A stretch of DNA of 64,000 bases from Budvicia diplopodorum. GTDB lineage: Bacteria > Pseudomonadota > Gammaproteobacteria > Enterobacterales > Enterobacteriaceae. The notes below the pieces were generated by a model. It was not told the DNA's origin, searched no databases, and saw nothing but the letters and a program-made list of their open reading frames with translations. A program made the translations under genes and the position numbers. The stretch is taken from contig NZ_WOYF01000006.1 of NCBI RefSeq assembly GCF_009800925.1, forward strand, positions 140,860 through 204,859, read 5' to 3'. Below, piece by piece: positions 39,000 through 48,197 of this stretch. Position 1 is the stretch's first letter; the number at the start of each line of letters is the position of its first letter.

Positions 39000-39653
39000 T
39001 TAAGGCGCTAAACGGTCAATATTCCAATTATTTTCTGTCTGTTGATAGATAAATCGGTCATGGAGCCGGTTTACGCCGCCTTGCCAAAATTCCATCGACT
39101 CAATGCTGACGCGAAATCCACCCCAGAAGCTCGGCAGTGGAACCTCACCCTGTAAGAATTTCTGCTTTAGTTCAAGAAATTTACTTTCAAGTACACCACG
39201 GGTCGATATGCGAGAAGACTGCTGCGATACCCATGCGGCAATCTGGCTATCTTTAGGACGGGAATGGAAATATTTCACCACTTCCATTGTAGAGATGCGT
39301 TCAGCCTTACCGGAAACGATGACCTGACGCTCGAACATATGCCACGGAAACAGCAGACTCACATTGTTATTGTGGCCGATATGCTGTGCCTTTCTACTAC
39401 CCAGATTGGTATAGAAAACGAAGCCTTTTTCATCATAGTGTTTTAGTAAAACTATTCGCTGATAGGGACGGCCCTGTTCATCAACCGTAGCCACCACCAT
39501 CGCAGTAGGATCGGGAATTTGGGCGTGGCAGGCCTGTTTTAGCCAGAGTTCGAATAACGTTAAGGGTTCTGGCGGTAAATCTTTACGGCGTAGGCCACCT
39601 TGAGTATATTCCCGCCGCAGATCGGCAATATCACTATTGAATTGATTCGGCAT
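39000..39653 (-). CDS. pdxH: Pyridoxine/pyridoxamine 5'-phosphate oxidase
   Basis: PdxH is the FMN enzyme that makes pyridoxal 5'-phosphate in both de novo and salvage B6 pathways. The 217-residue protein has the FMN/PLP-binding segments [18 protein letters not shown] and [19 protein letters not shown] and ends LHDRFIYQ...IDRLAP as in E. coli (218 residues). It is upstream of tyrS in the same direction, as in E. coli. Confidence 0.97.
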   Translation of the reverse strand: MPNQFNSDIADLRREYTQGGLRRKDLPPEPLTLFELWLKQACHAQIPDPTAMVVATVDEQGRPYQRIVLLKHYDEKGFVFYTNLGSRKAQHIGHNNNVSLLFPWHMFERQVIVSGKAERISTMEVVKYFHSRPKDSQIAAWVSQQSSRISTRGVLESKFLELKQKFLQGEVPLPSFWGGFRVSIESMEFWQGGVNRLHDRFIYQQTENNWNIDRLAP

Positions 39654-39753
39654 AACCAGAAAACCTATAGAGATCTAATTTTGCCTTATCTTGCACTTAC
39701 TACGTCAGGATTTCAAACGCTCTAACGCAGTAAGTGAAGAAAATATGCTCAGA

Positions 39754-40083
39754 CTAAGGGATTATTTTGCAGTCATTAAGAATGATGGTAGAACCGCGTA
39801 AAATCATAGCGTTATCGGCACTATACCAAAAGGAATAGTAAGCGTTGCTGTACTGAGTGCCTGAGGTCGAAGCAACCCGATGAAGCAGTTGGTCAGTTCC
39901 ATCAATAATAACGCGAACCTGTTGTGCGGGAGCATTTAATCGAATGTCTAACGGTTGATTCCCACATTGATAATGTAACAACGTTTCAGTCGTTGTTTTA
40001 TCGGTCTTAGCAACATTATTACTACAACCGACTAACGTGCCAACCAGAGTTACTAGCGCTAAGCTTAACGTTAACTTTTTCAT
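39754..40083 (-). CDS. mliC: Membrane-bound lysozyme inhibitor MliC
   Basis: MliC is an outer-membrane lipoprotein that inhibits c-type lysozyme. The 109-residue precursor has a lipoprotein signal with lipobox LVGC (Cys20), then the small beta-barrel MliC domain with the invariant-type stretch ILRGSTIILNDC and a cysteine pair (LHYQCG and LNDC) likely to form a disulfide. The gene lies between anmK and pdxH, as in E. coli. A CACTTACT/AGTAAGTG inverted repeat lies downstream at 39694-39735. Confidence 0.9.
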   Translation of the reverse strand: MKKLTLSLALVTLVGTLVGCSNNVAKTDKTTTETLLHYQCGNQPLDIRLNAPAQQVRVIIDGTDQLLHRVASTSGTQYSNAYYSFWYSADNAMILRGSTIILNDCKIIP

Positions 40084-40152
40084 GTTTCACTCCTGACGTG
40101 GATTATCTCACGTCAAGTATAGCATACCAGATATTGTATCAATTATTCTCGC

Positions 40153-41259
40153 CTAGGGAGTGTAAACAGCACCCAGAACCGTAGGCCTTGAGGCGCCGGT
40201 CACAGAAGGAATATTTCCCGGTAATCCGGAAAGCGTTCTGGCCGCCAGCCAGGCAAAGGCCATCGCTTCCATATCATCACCGCTAATGCCATGGTTATCG
40301 GTGGTATCAACAACGGTATCTGGGAGCAGCCGAGCCATACGTTCCATCAGAAGAGGATTACGGGCACCTCCGCCACAAACCAATAATCGCTCACAGCCGC
40401 CGGCACGCTGGATATGGTCAGCAATGCTCACCGCGGTGAGTTCCGCTAGCGTTGCCTGCACGTCCTGAGGCGAAACCTGTGCAAACGACTCAAGCTGGCG
40501 AGACAGCCATTGCAGGTTAAAATGCTCTCTACCGGTGCTTTTCGGTGCGGCCAAACCAAAATATGGATCGGATAACATGGCCGATAGCAGCGGGAAATTA
40601 ACGCTGCCCTGACGAGCCCATACGGCATCTCTATCGAAGCTTTTTCCCTGATGTTTTTCAATCCAGGCATCCATCAACATGTTGCCCGGCCCGGTATCAA
40701 AGCCACTCACGTTAACGCCGGGGATCAGCAAAGATAAATTAGCAATTCCACCGATGTTCAATACCATCCGACGCTCATCGGGCGTGGCTAATAGGGCCTG
40801 ATGAAAAGCGGGAACTAATGGCGCGCCCTGCCCACCGAATGCCATATCTTTGCGGCGAAAATCCCCTACGGTGGTAATTTGGGTCATCGCAGCGACGCGA
40901 TTGTTATCCCCAAGCTGCATGGTAAAAGGATATTGCCCTTCCGGCTGATGCCAGACGGTTTGACCATGATTACCTATCGCTAAGATATCTGAGGCAGGAA
41001 TTTGATATTGGTCTAATAATCCCTGAACCGCTTCGGCAAACAGTATGCCTAAGCGCAGGTCTAATTGACCAATTTGAGAAAGTGTTGCTAGCTGCCCCTG
41101 ACATATGGCGAGAATACTTTGCTTTATGTCAGGTGGCATAGGATGTGAATAACTTGCTTTTTGAATAACCGTTGAGGCGCTAATGTCAGCAATAACAACG
41201 TCAACGCCGTCTAAACTGGTTCCAGACATAACACCGATATATTTACCAGATATCATCAT
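40153..41259 (-). CDS. anmK: Anhydro-N-acetylmuramic acid kinase
   Basis: AnmK cleaves and phosphorylates 1,6-anhydro-MurNAc to MurNAc-6-phosphate in cell-wall recycling. The 368-residue product has the ATP-binding motif [12 protein letters not shown] near the start (residues 8-19), [31 protein letters not shown], and the C-terminal [14 protein letters not shown]. The frame is open to 41346, but the ATG at 41259 (or its neighbour 41256) restores the family N-terminus and has AAAAGG five bases upstream. E. coli has slyB between anmK and slyA; it is absent here. Confidence 0.95.
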   Translation of the reverse strand: MMISGKYIGVMSGTSLDGVDVVIADISASTVIQKASYSHPMPPDIKQSILAICQGQLATLSQIGQLDLRLGILFAEAVQGLLDQYQIPASDILAIGNHGQTVWHQPEGQYPFTMQLGDNNRVAAMTQITTVGDFRRKDMAFGGQGAPLVPAFHQALLATPDERRMVLNIGGIANLSLLIPGVNVSGFDTGPGNMLMDAWIEKHQGKSFDRDAVWARQGSVNFPLLSAMLSDPYFGLAAPKSTGREHFNLQWLSRQLESFAQVSPQDVQATLAELTAVSIADHIQRAGGCERLLVCGGGARNPLLMERMARLLPDTVVDTTDNHGISGDDMEAMAFAWLAARTLSGLPGNIPSVTGASRPTVLGAVYTP

Positions 41260-41480
41260 TAATACCTTTTTATCTACGCTTATTGTTCTGAAGGAAATCA
41301 GATAATATGGGATAGGTATTAAATCAAAATCTCCGTTAATTGCCACCTCAAAATGAAGTCAGCAATAATGCCAGCATTGATATCATTAATCTTGAATAAT
41401 ACTTATGCGCTCTACGCCAAGAAATACTGTTTATCATCAGGTAGATATGCATATCCGGTAACGGTTATGCAAAAGGCAAT

Positions 41481-41924
41481 TTACTTACTTGCCATATTAG
41501 CAATGTTCTGTTCAAGCTTTCTAACCAGATTAACGAAAACGGCCAGCTCATGCTCTTCCACATCCAATAAAATACCGTCTCTTACGCTATCAACAACTTC
41601 ACTGACCTGACTTAGTATCGGTTTTGCTTCTTCAGTCAGATTAATTTTTTTTGCCCGACGATCGCATGGGCAAGGATCTCGTCGAACTAAACCACGGCGT
41701 TCTAATTGATCGAGCGTACGAACTAAGGAGGGTTGCTCTATGCCAATCGCTTTAGCTAATTGAATTTGTGACTGGTTTGGTGGTAAACCATTTAAATAGT
41801 AAAGCGTGATCCAGTGGGTTTGTGTTAAACCAACGGGTTTAAGGCGAAGGTCAATAATACTACGCCAGCTTCGTACCAGCTTTGCTATATCTGCACCTAA
41901 CGTATATTGGGTTTTAGAATTCAT
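41481..41924 (-). CDS. slyA: MarR-family transcriptional regulator SlyA
   Basis: SlyA often relieves H-NS silencing at virulence and envelope genes. The 147-residue winged-helix protein shows the recognition region [20 protein letters not shown] and wing [15 protein letters not shown]. Just before the wing it reads [10 protein letters not shown], giving two cysteines (Cys-Pro-Cys) where E. coli SlyA has one (QTCASDRR). AGG seven bases before the ATG supports the start. It is upstream of anmK in the same direction, with 221 bases between. Confidence 0.95.
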   Translation of the reverse strand: MNSKTQYTLGADIAKLVRSWRSIIDLRLKPVGLTQTHWITLYYLNGLPPNQSQIQLAKAIGIEQPSLVRTLDQLERRGLVRRDPCPCDRRAKKINLTEEAKPILSQVSEVVDSVRDGILLDVEEHELAVFVNLVRKLEQNIANMASK

Positions 41925-42170
41925 ATGATAACCTAATCTATAAGTAAATATGGGTAATTAGGATTCAATTATGACTTTTCTTCCTATAAAAATGCCAATA
42001 ATCAAAACATTCAATAATAATTTACTGCATACGACAAATGTATCCATCACGGCCCTATAGAACTAATTTTAGCCGATAAATCAATCCACACACTTAATAT
42101 TTTTAACAAATTAAACACTCCTTCACGCTCATTAAAATAATTAAATTAATTATTAATGAGTTAATAAAGA
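41925..42170. other. AT-rich region upstream of slyA
   Basis: This part of the 325-base gap between slyA and sodC is very AT-rich and contains several short palindromes such as TTAAATTAATTATTAATGA near 42140. It should contain the slyA promoter; autoregulation by SlyA at such sites is known in other enterobacteria, but no specific SlyA box is assigned here. No gene is visible. Confidence 0.45.
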
Positions 42171-42194
42171 TAAGTGCCGCCACAAAGGCGGCAC
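42171..42194 (-). terminator. Terminator of sodC
   Basis: On the minus strand GTGCCGCC-TTTGT-GGCGGCAC (42174-42194) is followed by TTATCTTTATT. It lies 55 bases after the sodC stop codon. Confidence 0.8.
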
Positions 42195-42249
42195 GGATAC
42201 ATGACATCGTCAGAAACGGTAAGCGATACATTGAACCATAATCATCAGA

Positions 42250-42771
42250 TTATTTAATCACACCGCATCCAGCTCTTGCTCCCCCACCGCCTAACGGTGC
42301 CGGGTGGTCTGAATGGTTATCACCACCGGCGTGAACCATTAGTGCATGCTCTTTAATTTGAGCAATGGTTTTTAAACGAGGGGCTAGCACTGGCGTGGTT
42401 GCCGTACCGTTTACGGCCACATAGATGGCAGGTAAGTCACCCAGATGTCCATTGGCATAAGGACCTAAGTGTTTTGCCGTATTGTCAGGGTCAAAATGAC
42501 CACCGGCAGCCAGAGCGGCCACCGCTTTGCCATCTTTAGTAGCGGATTCACAGCTGGCCTTTTCATGAATATGGAACCCATGAACGCCTGCGGGTAATGA
42601 TTTAAGGTTGGGTGTAAACAGTAAACCATATTCAGTTTCGCTGATGGCCACATTACCGATTGATTGACCAACTCCTTCAGCAGAAACACTATTAACAGGA
42701 ACTTCAATCATTGCAGCCTGAGCGCCAGCACAGGCAACCAAAATAGCCAGAGCGGTTAAATAACGTTTCAT
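42250..42771 (-). CDS. sodC: Periplasmic Cu/Zn superoxide dismutase
   Basis: SodC dismutates superoxide in the periplasm. The 173-residue precursor has a signal peptide (residues 1-19, cleavage near AQA-A). Copper ligands are in HGFHIHE (His67, His69) and VHAGGDNHSD (His147), the bridging histidine is His92 in GGHFDP, and zinc is bound by His101, His109 and Asp112. Cys74 and Cys169 form the conserved disulfide. AAAGGA lies upstream of the ATG. Confidence 0.96.
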   Translation of the reverse strand: MKRYLTALAILVACAGAQAAMIEVPVNSVSAEGVGQSIGNVAISETEYGLLFTPNLKSLPAGVHGFHIHEKASCESATKDGKAVAALAAGGHFDPDNTAKHLGPYANGHLGDLPAIYVAVNGTATTPVLAPRLKTIAQIKEHALMVHAGGDNHSDHPAPLGGGGARAGCGVIK

Positions 42772-42934
42772 AGTTCATCCTTTTTAAATATGCTTACTCA
42801 TATAAGCATATTCATTATGCTGCAAATGTACCGCTATTGCAGTAATTCAAATAATACCTCTTCCTATTTAAATCGGTCGGTTATTGAATTAATTAAGAAA
42901 ATTCAATGAATAAAATAATTACCCTATTGGTAAA

Positions 42935-43174
42935 TCAAAATAATGTGGGGTGCTGGGGATCTGAATTGTTTTTATCTACTGACTTTCTATTGCGGGCTAA
43001 CTGCCGCTGATGGCATAACCGAAGAACATCACGCTTTTGACTATTACTCATGATGGTCCAGTGAAAACGTTCTTCCCTGCTTCTTAAGCATGCCAAGCAA
43101 TATCCCCGAGCATCGCTTTGACAAATGCCCCGGCAAGGGGATGGAATATCAAAAAACTCAAGCTGTTGTGCCAT
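42935..43174 (-). CDS. ydhL: YdhL family protein (DUF1289)
   Basis: A 79-residue protein with the DUF1289 cysteine pattern SPCRGICQSDARGYCLACLR (four cysteines, probably a metal site) and the helix MSNSQKRDVLRLC. It equals E. coli YdhL in length and begins MAQQLEFF, which fixes the start at 43174 although the frame is open to 43207. The function is unknown. E. coli has nemR-nemA between this region and gloA; both are absent here. Confidence 0.88.
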   Translation of the reverse strand: MAQQLEFFDIPSPCRGICQSDARGYCLACLRSREERFHWTIMSNSQKRDVLRLCHQRQLARNRKSVDKNNSDPQHPTLF

Positions 43175-43421
43175 GATAACACCCGATGCCCGTAGACGTA
43201 GTGACAAAGCCTATGACTAAATGCCCTATTAATAGGTAATAGATTGAACCGGGCTAAAAAGCAAGGAAACCAGATGGGTCAATGGTTCTCTGCCCTTTTC
43301 ATTAATGATAAAGATAATGATAAATGTAGTGATAAATAGAAAGCTTCAACCGGGTATAGACATCAGAGTATACTTTCCGCCTAATTGAACGTTCTGGTTC
43401 TACCATAAAGAGGATAACAAC

Positions 43422-43829
43422 ATGCGCTTACTTCATACCATGCTACGCGTTGGTAACTTACAGCGGTCTATCGATTTTTACACCCAAGTACTCGGCATGA
43501 ATCTGCTGCGCAGTAGCGAAAATACTGAATATAAATATTCTCTGGCATTCGTTGGCTACGGCGACGAAAGCAAAGGTTCAGTCATTGAACTGACCTATAA
43601 CTGGGGCGTTGAAAGCTATGATATGGGTAACGCGTTTGGCCATATTGCACTAGGCGTTGATAGCGTTGCGCAGACCTGTGAACAAATTCGCAAAGCCGGT
43701 GGAAAAATAACCAGAGAGGCAGGTCCAGTCAAAGGCGGCACCACCGTTATCGCTTTTGTTGAAGATCCGGATGGCTATAAAATTGAGCTAATTGAAAACA
43801 AACAGGCCAGTGACGCATTAGGCAACTAA
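43422..43829 (+). CDS. gloA: Lactoylglutathione lyase (glyoxalase I)
   Basis: GloA converts the methylglyoxal-glutathione hemithioacetal to S-lactoylglutathione. The 135-residue protein has the four nickel ligands at the E. coli positions: His5, Glu56, His74 and Glu122 ([36 protein letters not shown]). AAAGAGGA precedes the ATG. It is followed by rnt, as in E. coli. Confidence 0.97.
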   Translation: MRLLHTMLRVGNLQRSIDFYTQVLGMNLLRSSENTEYKYSLAFVGYGDESKGSVIELTYNWGVESYDMGNAFGHIALGVDSVAQTCEQIRKAGGKITREAGPVKGGTTVIAFVEDPDGYKIELIENKQASDALGN

Positions 43830-43995
43830 CCTTGTCGTTGCGTAGCCAAACGGGCGCTTTATCGGCGTTCGCTGACTCAAAAATGGTTAAAACGGATTTC
43901 TTTGCATCCTTCAGAATGATGCTGACTGCAAGGCACAACAAAATTTGGCATAATAGCCCTCTGATTTTTTAAAACGGCGTTAAGAATAGGTAGAC

Positions 43996-44649
43996 ATGGC
44001 TGATAATAATACTCAAAACAGTTTAAGCGATCGATTTCGTGGCTTTTATCCCGTTGTTATTGATGTAGAAACTGCGGGGTTCGACGCAAAAACCAATGCT
44101 TTATTAGAAATAGCCGCTTTTACCTTAAAAATGAATGAACAAGGGTGGTTGATCAAAGATCGATCATTGCATTTTCACGTAGACCCTTTTGAAGGCTCAA
44201 TACTCTCTCCCGACGCTTTGGCGTTTAACGGTATTGACCCAACGAATCCTCTGCGCGGTGCGGTCAGTGAATATGAGGCGTTACACGCCATCTTTAAAAT
44301 GGTGCGAAACGGCATCAAAGAGCAAAACTGTAACCGGGCAATCGTTGTGGCACACAATGCGGCTTTCGATCACGGTTTTCTAATGGCCGCATGCGACAGA
44401 ACGGGGCTAAAACGCAATCCGTTCCACCCCTTCGCTACCTTTGATACTGCCGCGCTTAGCGGATTAGTGTTGGGGCAAACCGTTTTGGCCAAAGCCTGTC
44501 TGACTGCAGGTATTGCTTTTGATAGCTCTCAGGCTCACTCGGCGCTATACGATACGGAGCGCACAACTGAGCTATTTTGTGAACTGGTGAACCGCTGGAA
44601 GAAACTGGGCGGATGGCCTTTAACCCCGGACCAACAGGTCAAAGATTAA
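43996..44649 (+). CDS. rnt: Ribonuclease T
   Basis: RNase T trims the 3' ends of tRNAs and other stable RNAs. The 217-residue DEDDh exonuclease has Asp23 and Glu25 (VIDVETAGF), Asp125 ([10 protein letters not shown]), His181 and Asp186 ([11 protein letters not shown]), all at the E. coli positions. It acts as a homodimer. It is convergent with grxD across a shared terminator. Confidence 0.97.
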   Translation: MADNNTQNSLSDRFRGFYPVVIDVETAGFDAKTNALLEIAAFTLKMNEQGWLIKDRSLHFHVDPFEGSILSPDALAFNGIDPTNPLRGAVSEYEALHAIFKMVRNGIKEQNCNRAIVVAHNAAFDHGFLMAACDRTGLKRNPFHPFATFDTAALSGLVLGQTVLAKACLTAGIAFDSSQAHSALYDTERTTELFCELVNRWKKLGGWPLTPDQQVKD

Positions 44650-44650
44650 A

Positions 44651-44691
44651 AAAACAACCCCCGCAAGCATAGGCTTCCGGGGGTTGTTTAT
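44651..44691. terminator. Bidirectional terminator between rnt and grxD
   Basis: AAACAACCCCCG and CGGGGGTTGTTT pair around an inner GAAGCC-like loop (44652-44689), with A and T runs at the two sides. Confidence 0.88.
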
Positions 44692-44705
44692 ATCAAAGCA
44701 GAAAA

Positions 44706-45044
44706 CTATTCAGCGTCTTGAGCACCGTATTTTAATGCGGCCTGTTTCAATAACGGCTGTAATTCACCGCGCTGATACATTTCTAAAATAATGTCACAGC
44801 CACCAATCAGCTCACCCTCAACCCACAGCTGTGGGAAAGTTGGCCAGTTAGCATATTTAGGCAGCTCGGCACGAATATCCGGATTCTGTAAAATATCGAC
44901 ATAAGAAAAACGTTCACCACAGGCAGACAAAGCCTGTACAGCCTGAGCGCTAAAGCCACAGCTCGGTAGCTTAGGCGAGCCTTTCATATACAGTAGGATT
45001 GGGTTTTCAGCAATTTGAAGCTGAATTTTTTCTATTGTTGTCAT
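44706..45044 (-). CDS. grxD: Monothiol glutaredoxin GrxD (Grx4)
   Basis: GrxD carries [2Fe-2S] clusters, usually as a bridged dimer with glutathione or with BolA. The 112-residue protein has the monothiol active site SCGFS (Cys29), the loop KGSPKLP before it, WPTFPQLWV with the cis-proline and GGCDI for glutathione binding. It is nearly identical to E. coli Grx4 except at the C-terminus. Confidence 0.96.
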   Translation of the reverse strand: MTTIEKIQLQIAENPILLYMKGSPKLPSCGFSAQAVQALSACGERFSYVDILQNPDIRAELPKYANWPTFPQLWVEGELIGGCDIILEMYQRGELQPLLKQAALKYGAQDAE

Positions 45045-45456
45045 TGTCTTGCTTCCTCAAGCATGCGTGGCGCTCATTGTTTTACTATGGTAGCGGGCTG
45101 TATCGATAAGAAAATTGCTCTCTTTCGCAGGGCTTTATTGTAGCAGATTGGTATGGAGTTACACTGCATAAGTTGCAATCAGAATACCTCGTTGAGTTTT
45201 ACCGCTTCAACCCATCGTGCAACCAATTTTTTATTCACTCTAATTCCCCGCTATCAGGTCGCTCACCGGTTATTACGGCGATTAACATTTTGACCTTTTC
45301 CTATCTCCCTCTTTTAATATAAAAAAAAGTTGATAAAATCATATCTTATAACAATGTAACAACAGTTTTTTTTCAAATGACTCATGATTCAGATAACAGC
45401 CGGTTTAGGGTTACAGAAATCAATGAGCATTCTATTTTTTCTTGAGGAGCAATCAA
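45045..45456. other. Divergent promoter region grxD / sodB
   Basis: A 412-base gap without a gene. Towards sodB it becomes AT-rich (45310-45390), where the sodB promoter must lie; the stretch 45328-45347 (TTGATAAAATCATATCTTAT) is only loosely Fur-like. GAGGAGCAAT just before sodB keeps the AGCAAT core that the small RNA RyhB pairs with in E. coli, so RyhB control is plausible. Confidence 0.45.
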
Positions 45457-46035
45457 ATGTCGTTTGAATTACCAGCCCTACCTTATGCTAAAGACGGTTT
45501 AGAACCACACATCTCGGCTGAAACTTTAGAATATCACTATGGTAAACATCACAATACCTACGTTGTTAACCTGAATAACTTAGTCAAAGGGACTGAGTTT
45601 GAAGGAAAATCGCTGGAAGAGATCGTGCTTAAATCTTCCGGCGGAATTTTTAATAACGCGGCGCAAGTGTGGAACCATACGTTCTATTGGAATTGCCTGT
45701 CACCAAAAGCCGGTGGAGAACCGACGGGTGCAGTTGCCGATCTCATCGTAAAGCACTTTGGCTCTTTTGCCGCATTCAAAGAGCAGTTAACTGATTCTGC
45801 TATCAAAAACTTCGGCTCAGGCTGGACCTGGCTGGTGAAGAAGGCTGACGGCACATTAGCAATTGTAAACACCTCTAATGCCGCTAACCCGATGACTGAC
45901 GGTAATAAGCCACTCTTGACCGTCGACGTATGGGAACATGCTTACTACATCGACTACCGCAATGCTCGGCCTAAATATTTAGAAAACTTCTGGGCACTGG
46001 TTAACTGGGAATTTGTCGCTAAGAATCTGGTTTAA
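45457..46035 (+). CDS. sodB: Iron superoxide dismutase
   Basis: The 192-residue cytoplasmic Fe-SOD has metal ligands His27 ([11 protein letters not shown]), His74 (VWNHTFYWN), Asp157 and His161 ([12 protein letters not shown]). Gln70 in NNAAQVWNH and the Gly/Ser pattern of SGWTWLV are typical of Fe rather than Mn enzymes. A TTG start at 45442 is in frame, but ATG 45457 gives the family N-terminus [10 protein letters not shown] and follows GAGGAG by seven bases. Confidence 0.97.
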   Translation: MSFELPALPYAKDGLEPHISAETLEYHYGKHHNTYVVNLNNLVKGTEFEGKSLEEIVLKSSGGIFNNAAQVWNHTFYWNCLSPKAGGEPTGAVADLIVKHFGSFAAFKEQLTDSAIKNFGSGWTWLVKKADGTLAIVNTSNAANPMTDGNKPLLTVDVWEHAYYIDYRNARPKYLENFWALVNWEFVAKNLV

Positions 46036-46066
46036 TTACCTCAAGCCATCGACCTAGTTTAGGTTT

Positions 46067-46105
46067 AAAAAAACGCCGTGCGGTTTACCGAACGGCGTTT
46101 TTGTT
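46067..46105. terminator. Bidirectional terminator between sodB and the RNA-repair operon
   Basis: AAACGCCGT (46071-46079) pairs with ACGGCGTTT (46092-46100), with A and T runs on the flanks. It can end both the rightward sodB transcript and the leftward HD-kinase transcript. Confidence 0.9.
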
Positions 46106-46116
46106 TATAATCATCA

Positions 46117-47229
46117 TCAATAGTCGGTATGGTAAATCACGTCATGAGCTTCATCGGGCGTAGGCAATTCAAGTTTACTCAACATCCGTTCTAGAACCTT
46201 TTCCGGCACCGCATATTCACGGTTATTATTTTGTACCCGCCAGCGATCGTAGGGTACTTCCAGATAAACAATTCGAACCCAAGCGTTATAGCTGACAAAC
46301 AGGCTTATCAATTGCTGACGCATCTGATAAGTGATGTTAGTTGCATTCCAGACAAAATCTTCGCCCACACGGAGTTTCATCCTAGCCTGCTCTTTCGCCT
46401 GCTGAACTACCCGTCCGGTACCCATTTTATCATCCGGCTTGATTTTAAGCTGCCGACGAATATCATCTAGACTAACCACCGGTAACGCCGAATAATGATA
46501 TTGAAGATAGCGATCTTTTCCCATTCCCGGTAAGCCACACAGTAAAGTCACCCTACTTTTGTAATCATCATAAGGCTGGTAGTTTAAATCCCGACTATCG
46601 CTAGCAAAATAGTTGAACCGCGCTTCCGAAGAGCAAAACTCTCGCGGTTGCCGCCAACATAACTGTTCACGGCAATAGAGTTCAAATAGCTCTATTCTGC
46701 TCAGCAGTTCATCGGCATCCGAACATTCTCGCCCTAGCACATCAGCCTTAGCCAAAATGGCTAATAAATAAGTATCTACCCGCAATGAGGCTAAAAGCAG
46801 CGCTTTTTGTGGGTCCGGTTTTTCCATTATCCATAAAGGTAACCCGTGGTAACGAACTAACGCCGCTATTGATTCTCTGATCGCCAACGGCGTCGGGATC
46901 TGTTTAAACAATAGCTTCCTAACCGTAAGCTCACCGCGCTTAGCATGCCCCGGTGAAATAATCTTTCCATCCGTATCCACTTTGGTGGTACTTCGTTTCT
47001 CGACATCATGCAACAACGCAGCCGCCCAAAGGATCTCTTGCTCTAACGGTGTCAGCTCAGCGTATTCAGGTAATGACACTAATGATTCCAATACCCTTTG
47101 AGTATGCTCAGCAACATCGCCTTCAGTATGATATGAGGGGTCTTGTTCAACGCCTCTCATATCGGCGACCCAAGCGTAATTCTTTTCTAAAAACGCCCAC
47201 GACTTATTTTCACTTAGAGTCCACGTCAT
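46117..47229 (-). CDS. HD-Pnk: HD-domain phosphoesterase fused to polynucleotide 5'-kinase
   Basis: The 370-residue protein joins two domains. The N-terminal HD domain (about residues 30-200) has the metal pattern H42 ... HD (H74-D75, in AALLHDVEK), H95, H128 and D162 (AKADVLGR). The C-terminal part (about 225-370) is a P-loop kinase with Walker A GLPGMGKD (232-239), the SLDDIRRQL motif with an Asp and Arg as in T4 Pnk-type 5'-OH kinases, WNATNI, and a basic lid NNNREYAVPEKVLERM. Such fusions (HD-Pnk, studied in Runella) remove 2',3'-cyclic or 2'-phosphates and phosphorylate 5'-OH ends. The ATG at 47229 lies one base after the ligase stop; a GTG at 47238 is the alternative start. Confidence 0.85.
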   Translation of the reverse strand: MTWTLSENKSWAFLEKNYAWVADMRGVEQDPSYHTEGDVAEHTQRVLESLVSLPEYAELTPLEQEILWAAALLHDVEKRSTTKVDTDGKIISPGHAKRGELTVRKLLFKQIPTPLAIRESIAALVRYHGLPLWIMEKPDPQKALLLASLRVDTYLLAILAKADVLGRECSDADELLSRIELFELYCREQLCWRQPREFCSSEARFNYFASDSRDLNYQPYDDYKSRVTLLCGLPGMGKDRYLQYHYSALPVVSLDDIRRQLKIKPDDKMGTGRVVQQAKEQARMKLRVGEDFVWNATNITYQMRQQLISLFVSYNAWVRIVYLEVPYDRWRVQNNNREYAVPEKVLERMLSKLELPTPDEAHDVIYHTDY

Positions 47230-47230
47230 A

Positions 47231-47938
47231 TCACTCACCTATCCTTGAGGTTTCAAAAGATAGTGCCGCTCGCTTCCAATTTCTCTTCCAGTGTACGTCG
47301 GTTTTAACATGATTTTTACGAACATATTTAAACACCTGATGAGCGAAATCAGATACCGGATACTCTGCACGATTTCGACTGACAATGCCTTCCATCGGGC
47401 TTGCTGCCTGAGTAGAGATATCCCATGAATCAAATCGACTACTTTGTTGAGCATGATTAATTATCATCTGACTAAAATGAGCTTCACCGTCAGCAACGGG
47501 TGATACTTCAATTTCTGGGACACAAGGAAAATCAAAGAGATCGGCATAAAAGTTAACCTCTTCCCAGCTTAACCAGACATCTTTGCAGCGCACGGCAAAT
47601 ACAAAGAAGTAATTTTCAAGCTGCCGATATTCAATAGAATGAATCGCATAAAGATTTTCACCAAATATCTCAATATCGCCTAAGTCATCTTTAATCAATT
47701 GCCAGCGCTGGCGAATTTGCTGTGTCCATGCAGACTGCGTTGATGCGCCGTGCGAACGTGCAAAAACGCCATATTTATTTAGACAGTTATTTTCACCATC
47801 CAGTTTTTCGGTGTGCACTAATCGTTCTATTAGCGATATATCATGCCACCATTGATGATTAATCCGGTCGTCACTCGTTGTTCCCGGTGAAAACGGGTAA
47901 TGAAATGTCCTGCCGTACTTTCTTGATTGCATATCCAT
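47231..47938 (-). CDS. Small ATP-dependent RNA ligase family protein
   Basis: The 235-residue protein has the ordered motifs of covalent nucleotidyltransferases: I, EKLDGENN with Lys45 as the expected AMP acceptor; Ia, ARSHGA; III, IFGENLYAIHSI; IIIa, FFVFAV; IV, PMEGIVSR; V, FKYVRKNH. The YAIHSI stretch after motif III is typical of the RNA-ligase rather than the DNA-ligase branch. There is room for little more than the catalytic domain. It is the first gene of a tight operon with HD-Pnk (TGA-T-ATG junction); together they would restore ligatable ends and seal them. E. coli K-12 has no counterpart at this site. Confidence 0.83.
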   Translation of the reverse strand: MDMQSRKYGRTFHYPFSPGTTSDDRINHQWWHDISLIERLVHTEKLDGENNCLNKYGVFARSHGASTQSAWTQQIRQRWQLIKDDLGDIEIFGENLYAIHSIEYRQLENYFFVFAVRCKDVWLSWEEVNFYADLFDFPCVPEIEVSPVADGEAHFSQMIINHAQQSSRFDSWDISTQAASPMEGIVSRNRAEYPVSDFAHQVFKYVRKNHVKTDVHWKRNWKRAALSFETSRIGE

Positions 47939-48170
47939 GATGCTATCTATCCTTTACATGCCCTGTATTTATTACCTAGGATTTAGTCAGCTAATCAGGT
48001 TAGGTGAATAAATTCGGTAAAACAGGCACAAAAAAACTTACCCAGATGAGCATATGATATTGCGTAGAAGAGGATTAAACGCGGTGGTACTTTGAAGGCG
48101 TGCGCATATTATCAGCATAAAAATATAACGGCCAGTATTTATTCGCGTAATAATGTTCCCGTTTAGTCTT

Positions 48171-48194
48171 ATACGGGCGGTAAACCGCCCGTAT
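48171..48194 (-). terminator. Hairpin at the 3' end of tatD
   Basis: ATACGGGCGG and CCGCCCGTAT pair perfectly around TAAA (48171-48194), four bases after the tatD stop. No T run follows on the minus strand, so it may be a transcript-stabilising hairpin rather than a full terminator. Confidence 0.65.
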
Positions 48195-48197
48195 ACA

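Noticed and set aside
41353..41610. 85-codon plus-strand frame between anmK and slyA, tested as a possible slyB
   Set aside because: No lipobox or glycine-zipper repeats as in SlyB, and it runs antisense into slyA.
47939..48197. Sigma-54 promoter sought ahead of the RNA-repair operon, by analogy with rtcBA
   Set aside because: No TGGCAC-N5-TTGC match on the correct strand, and no RtcR-like activator gene is adjacent.
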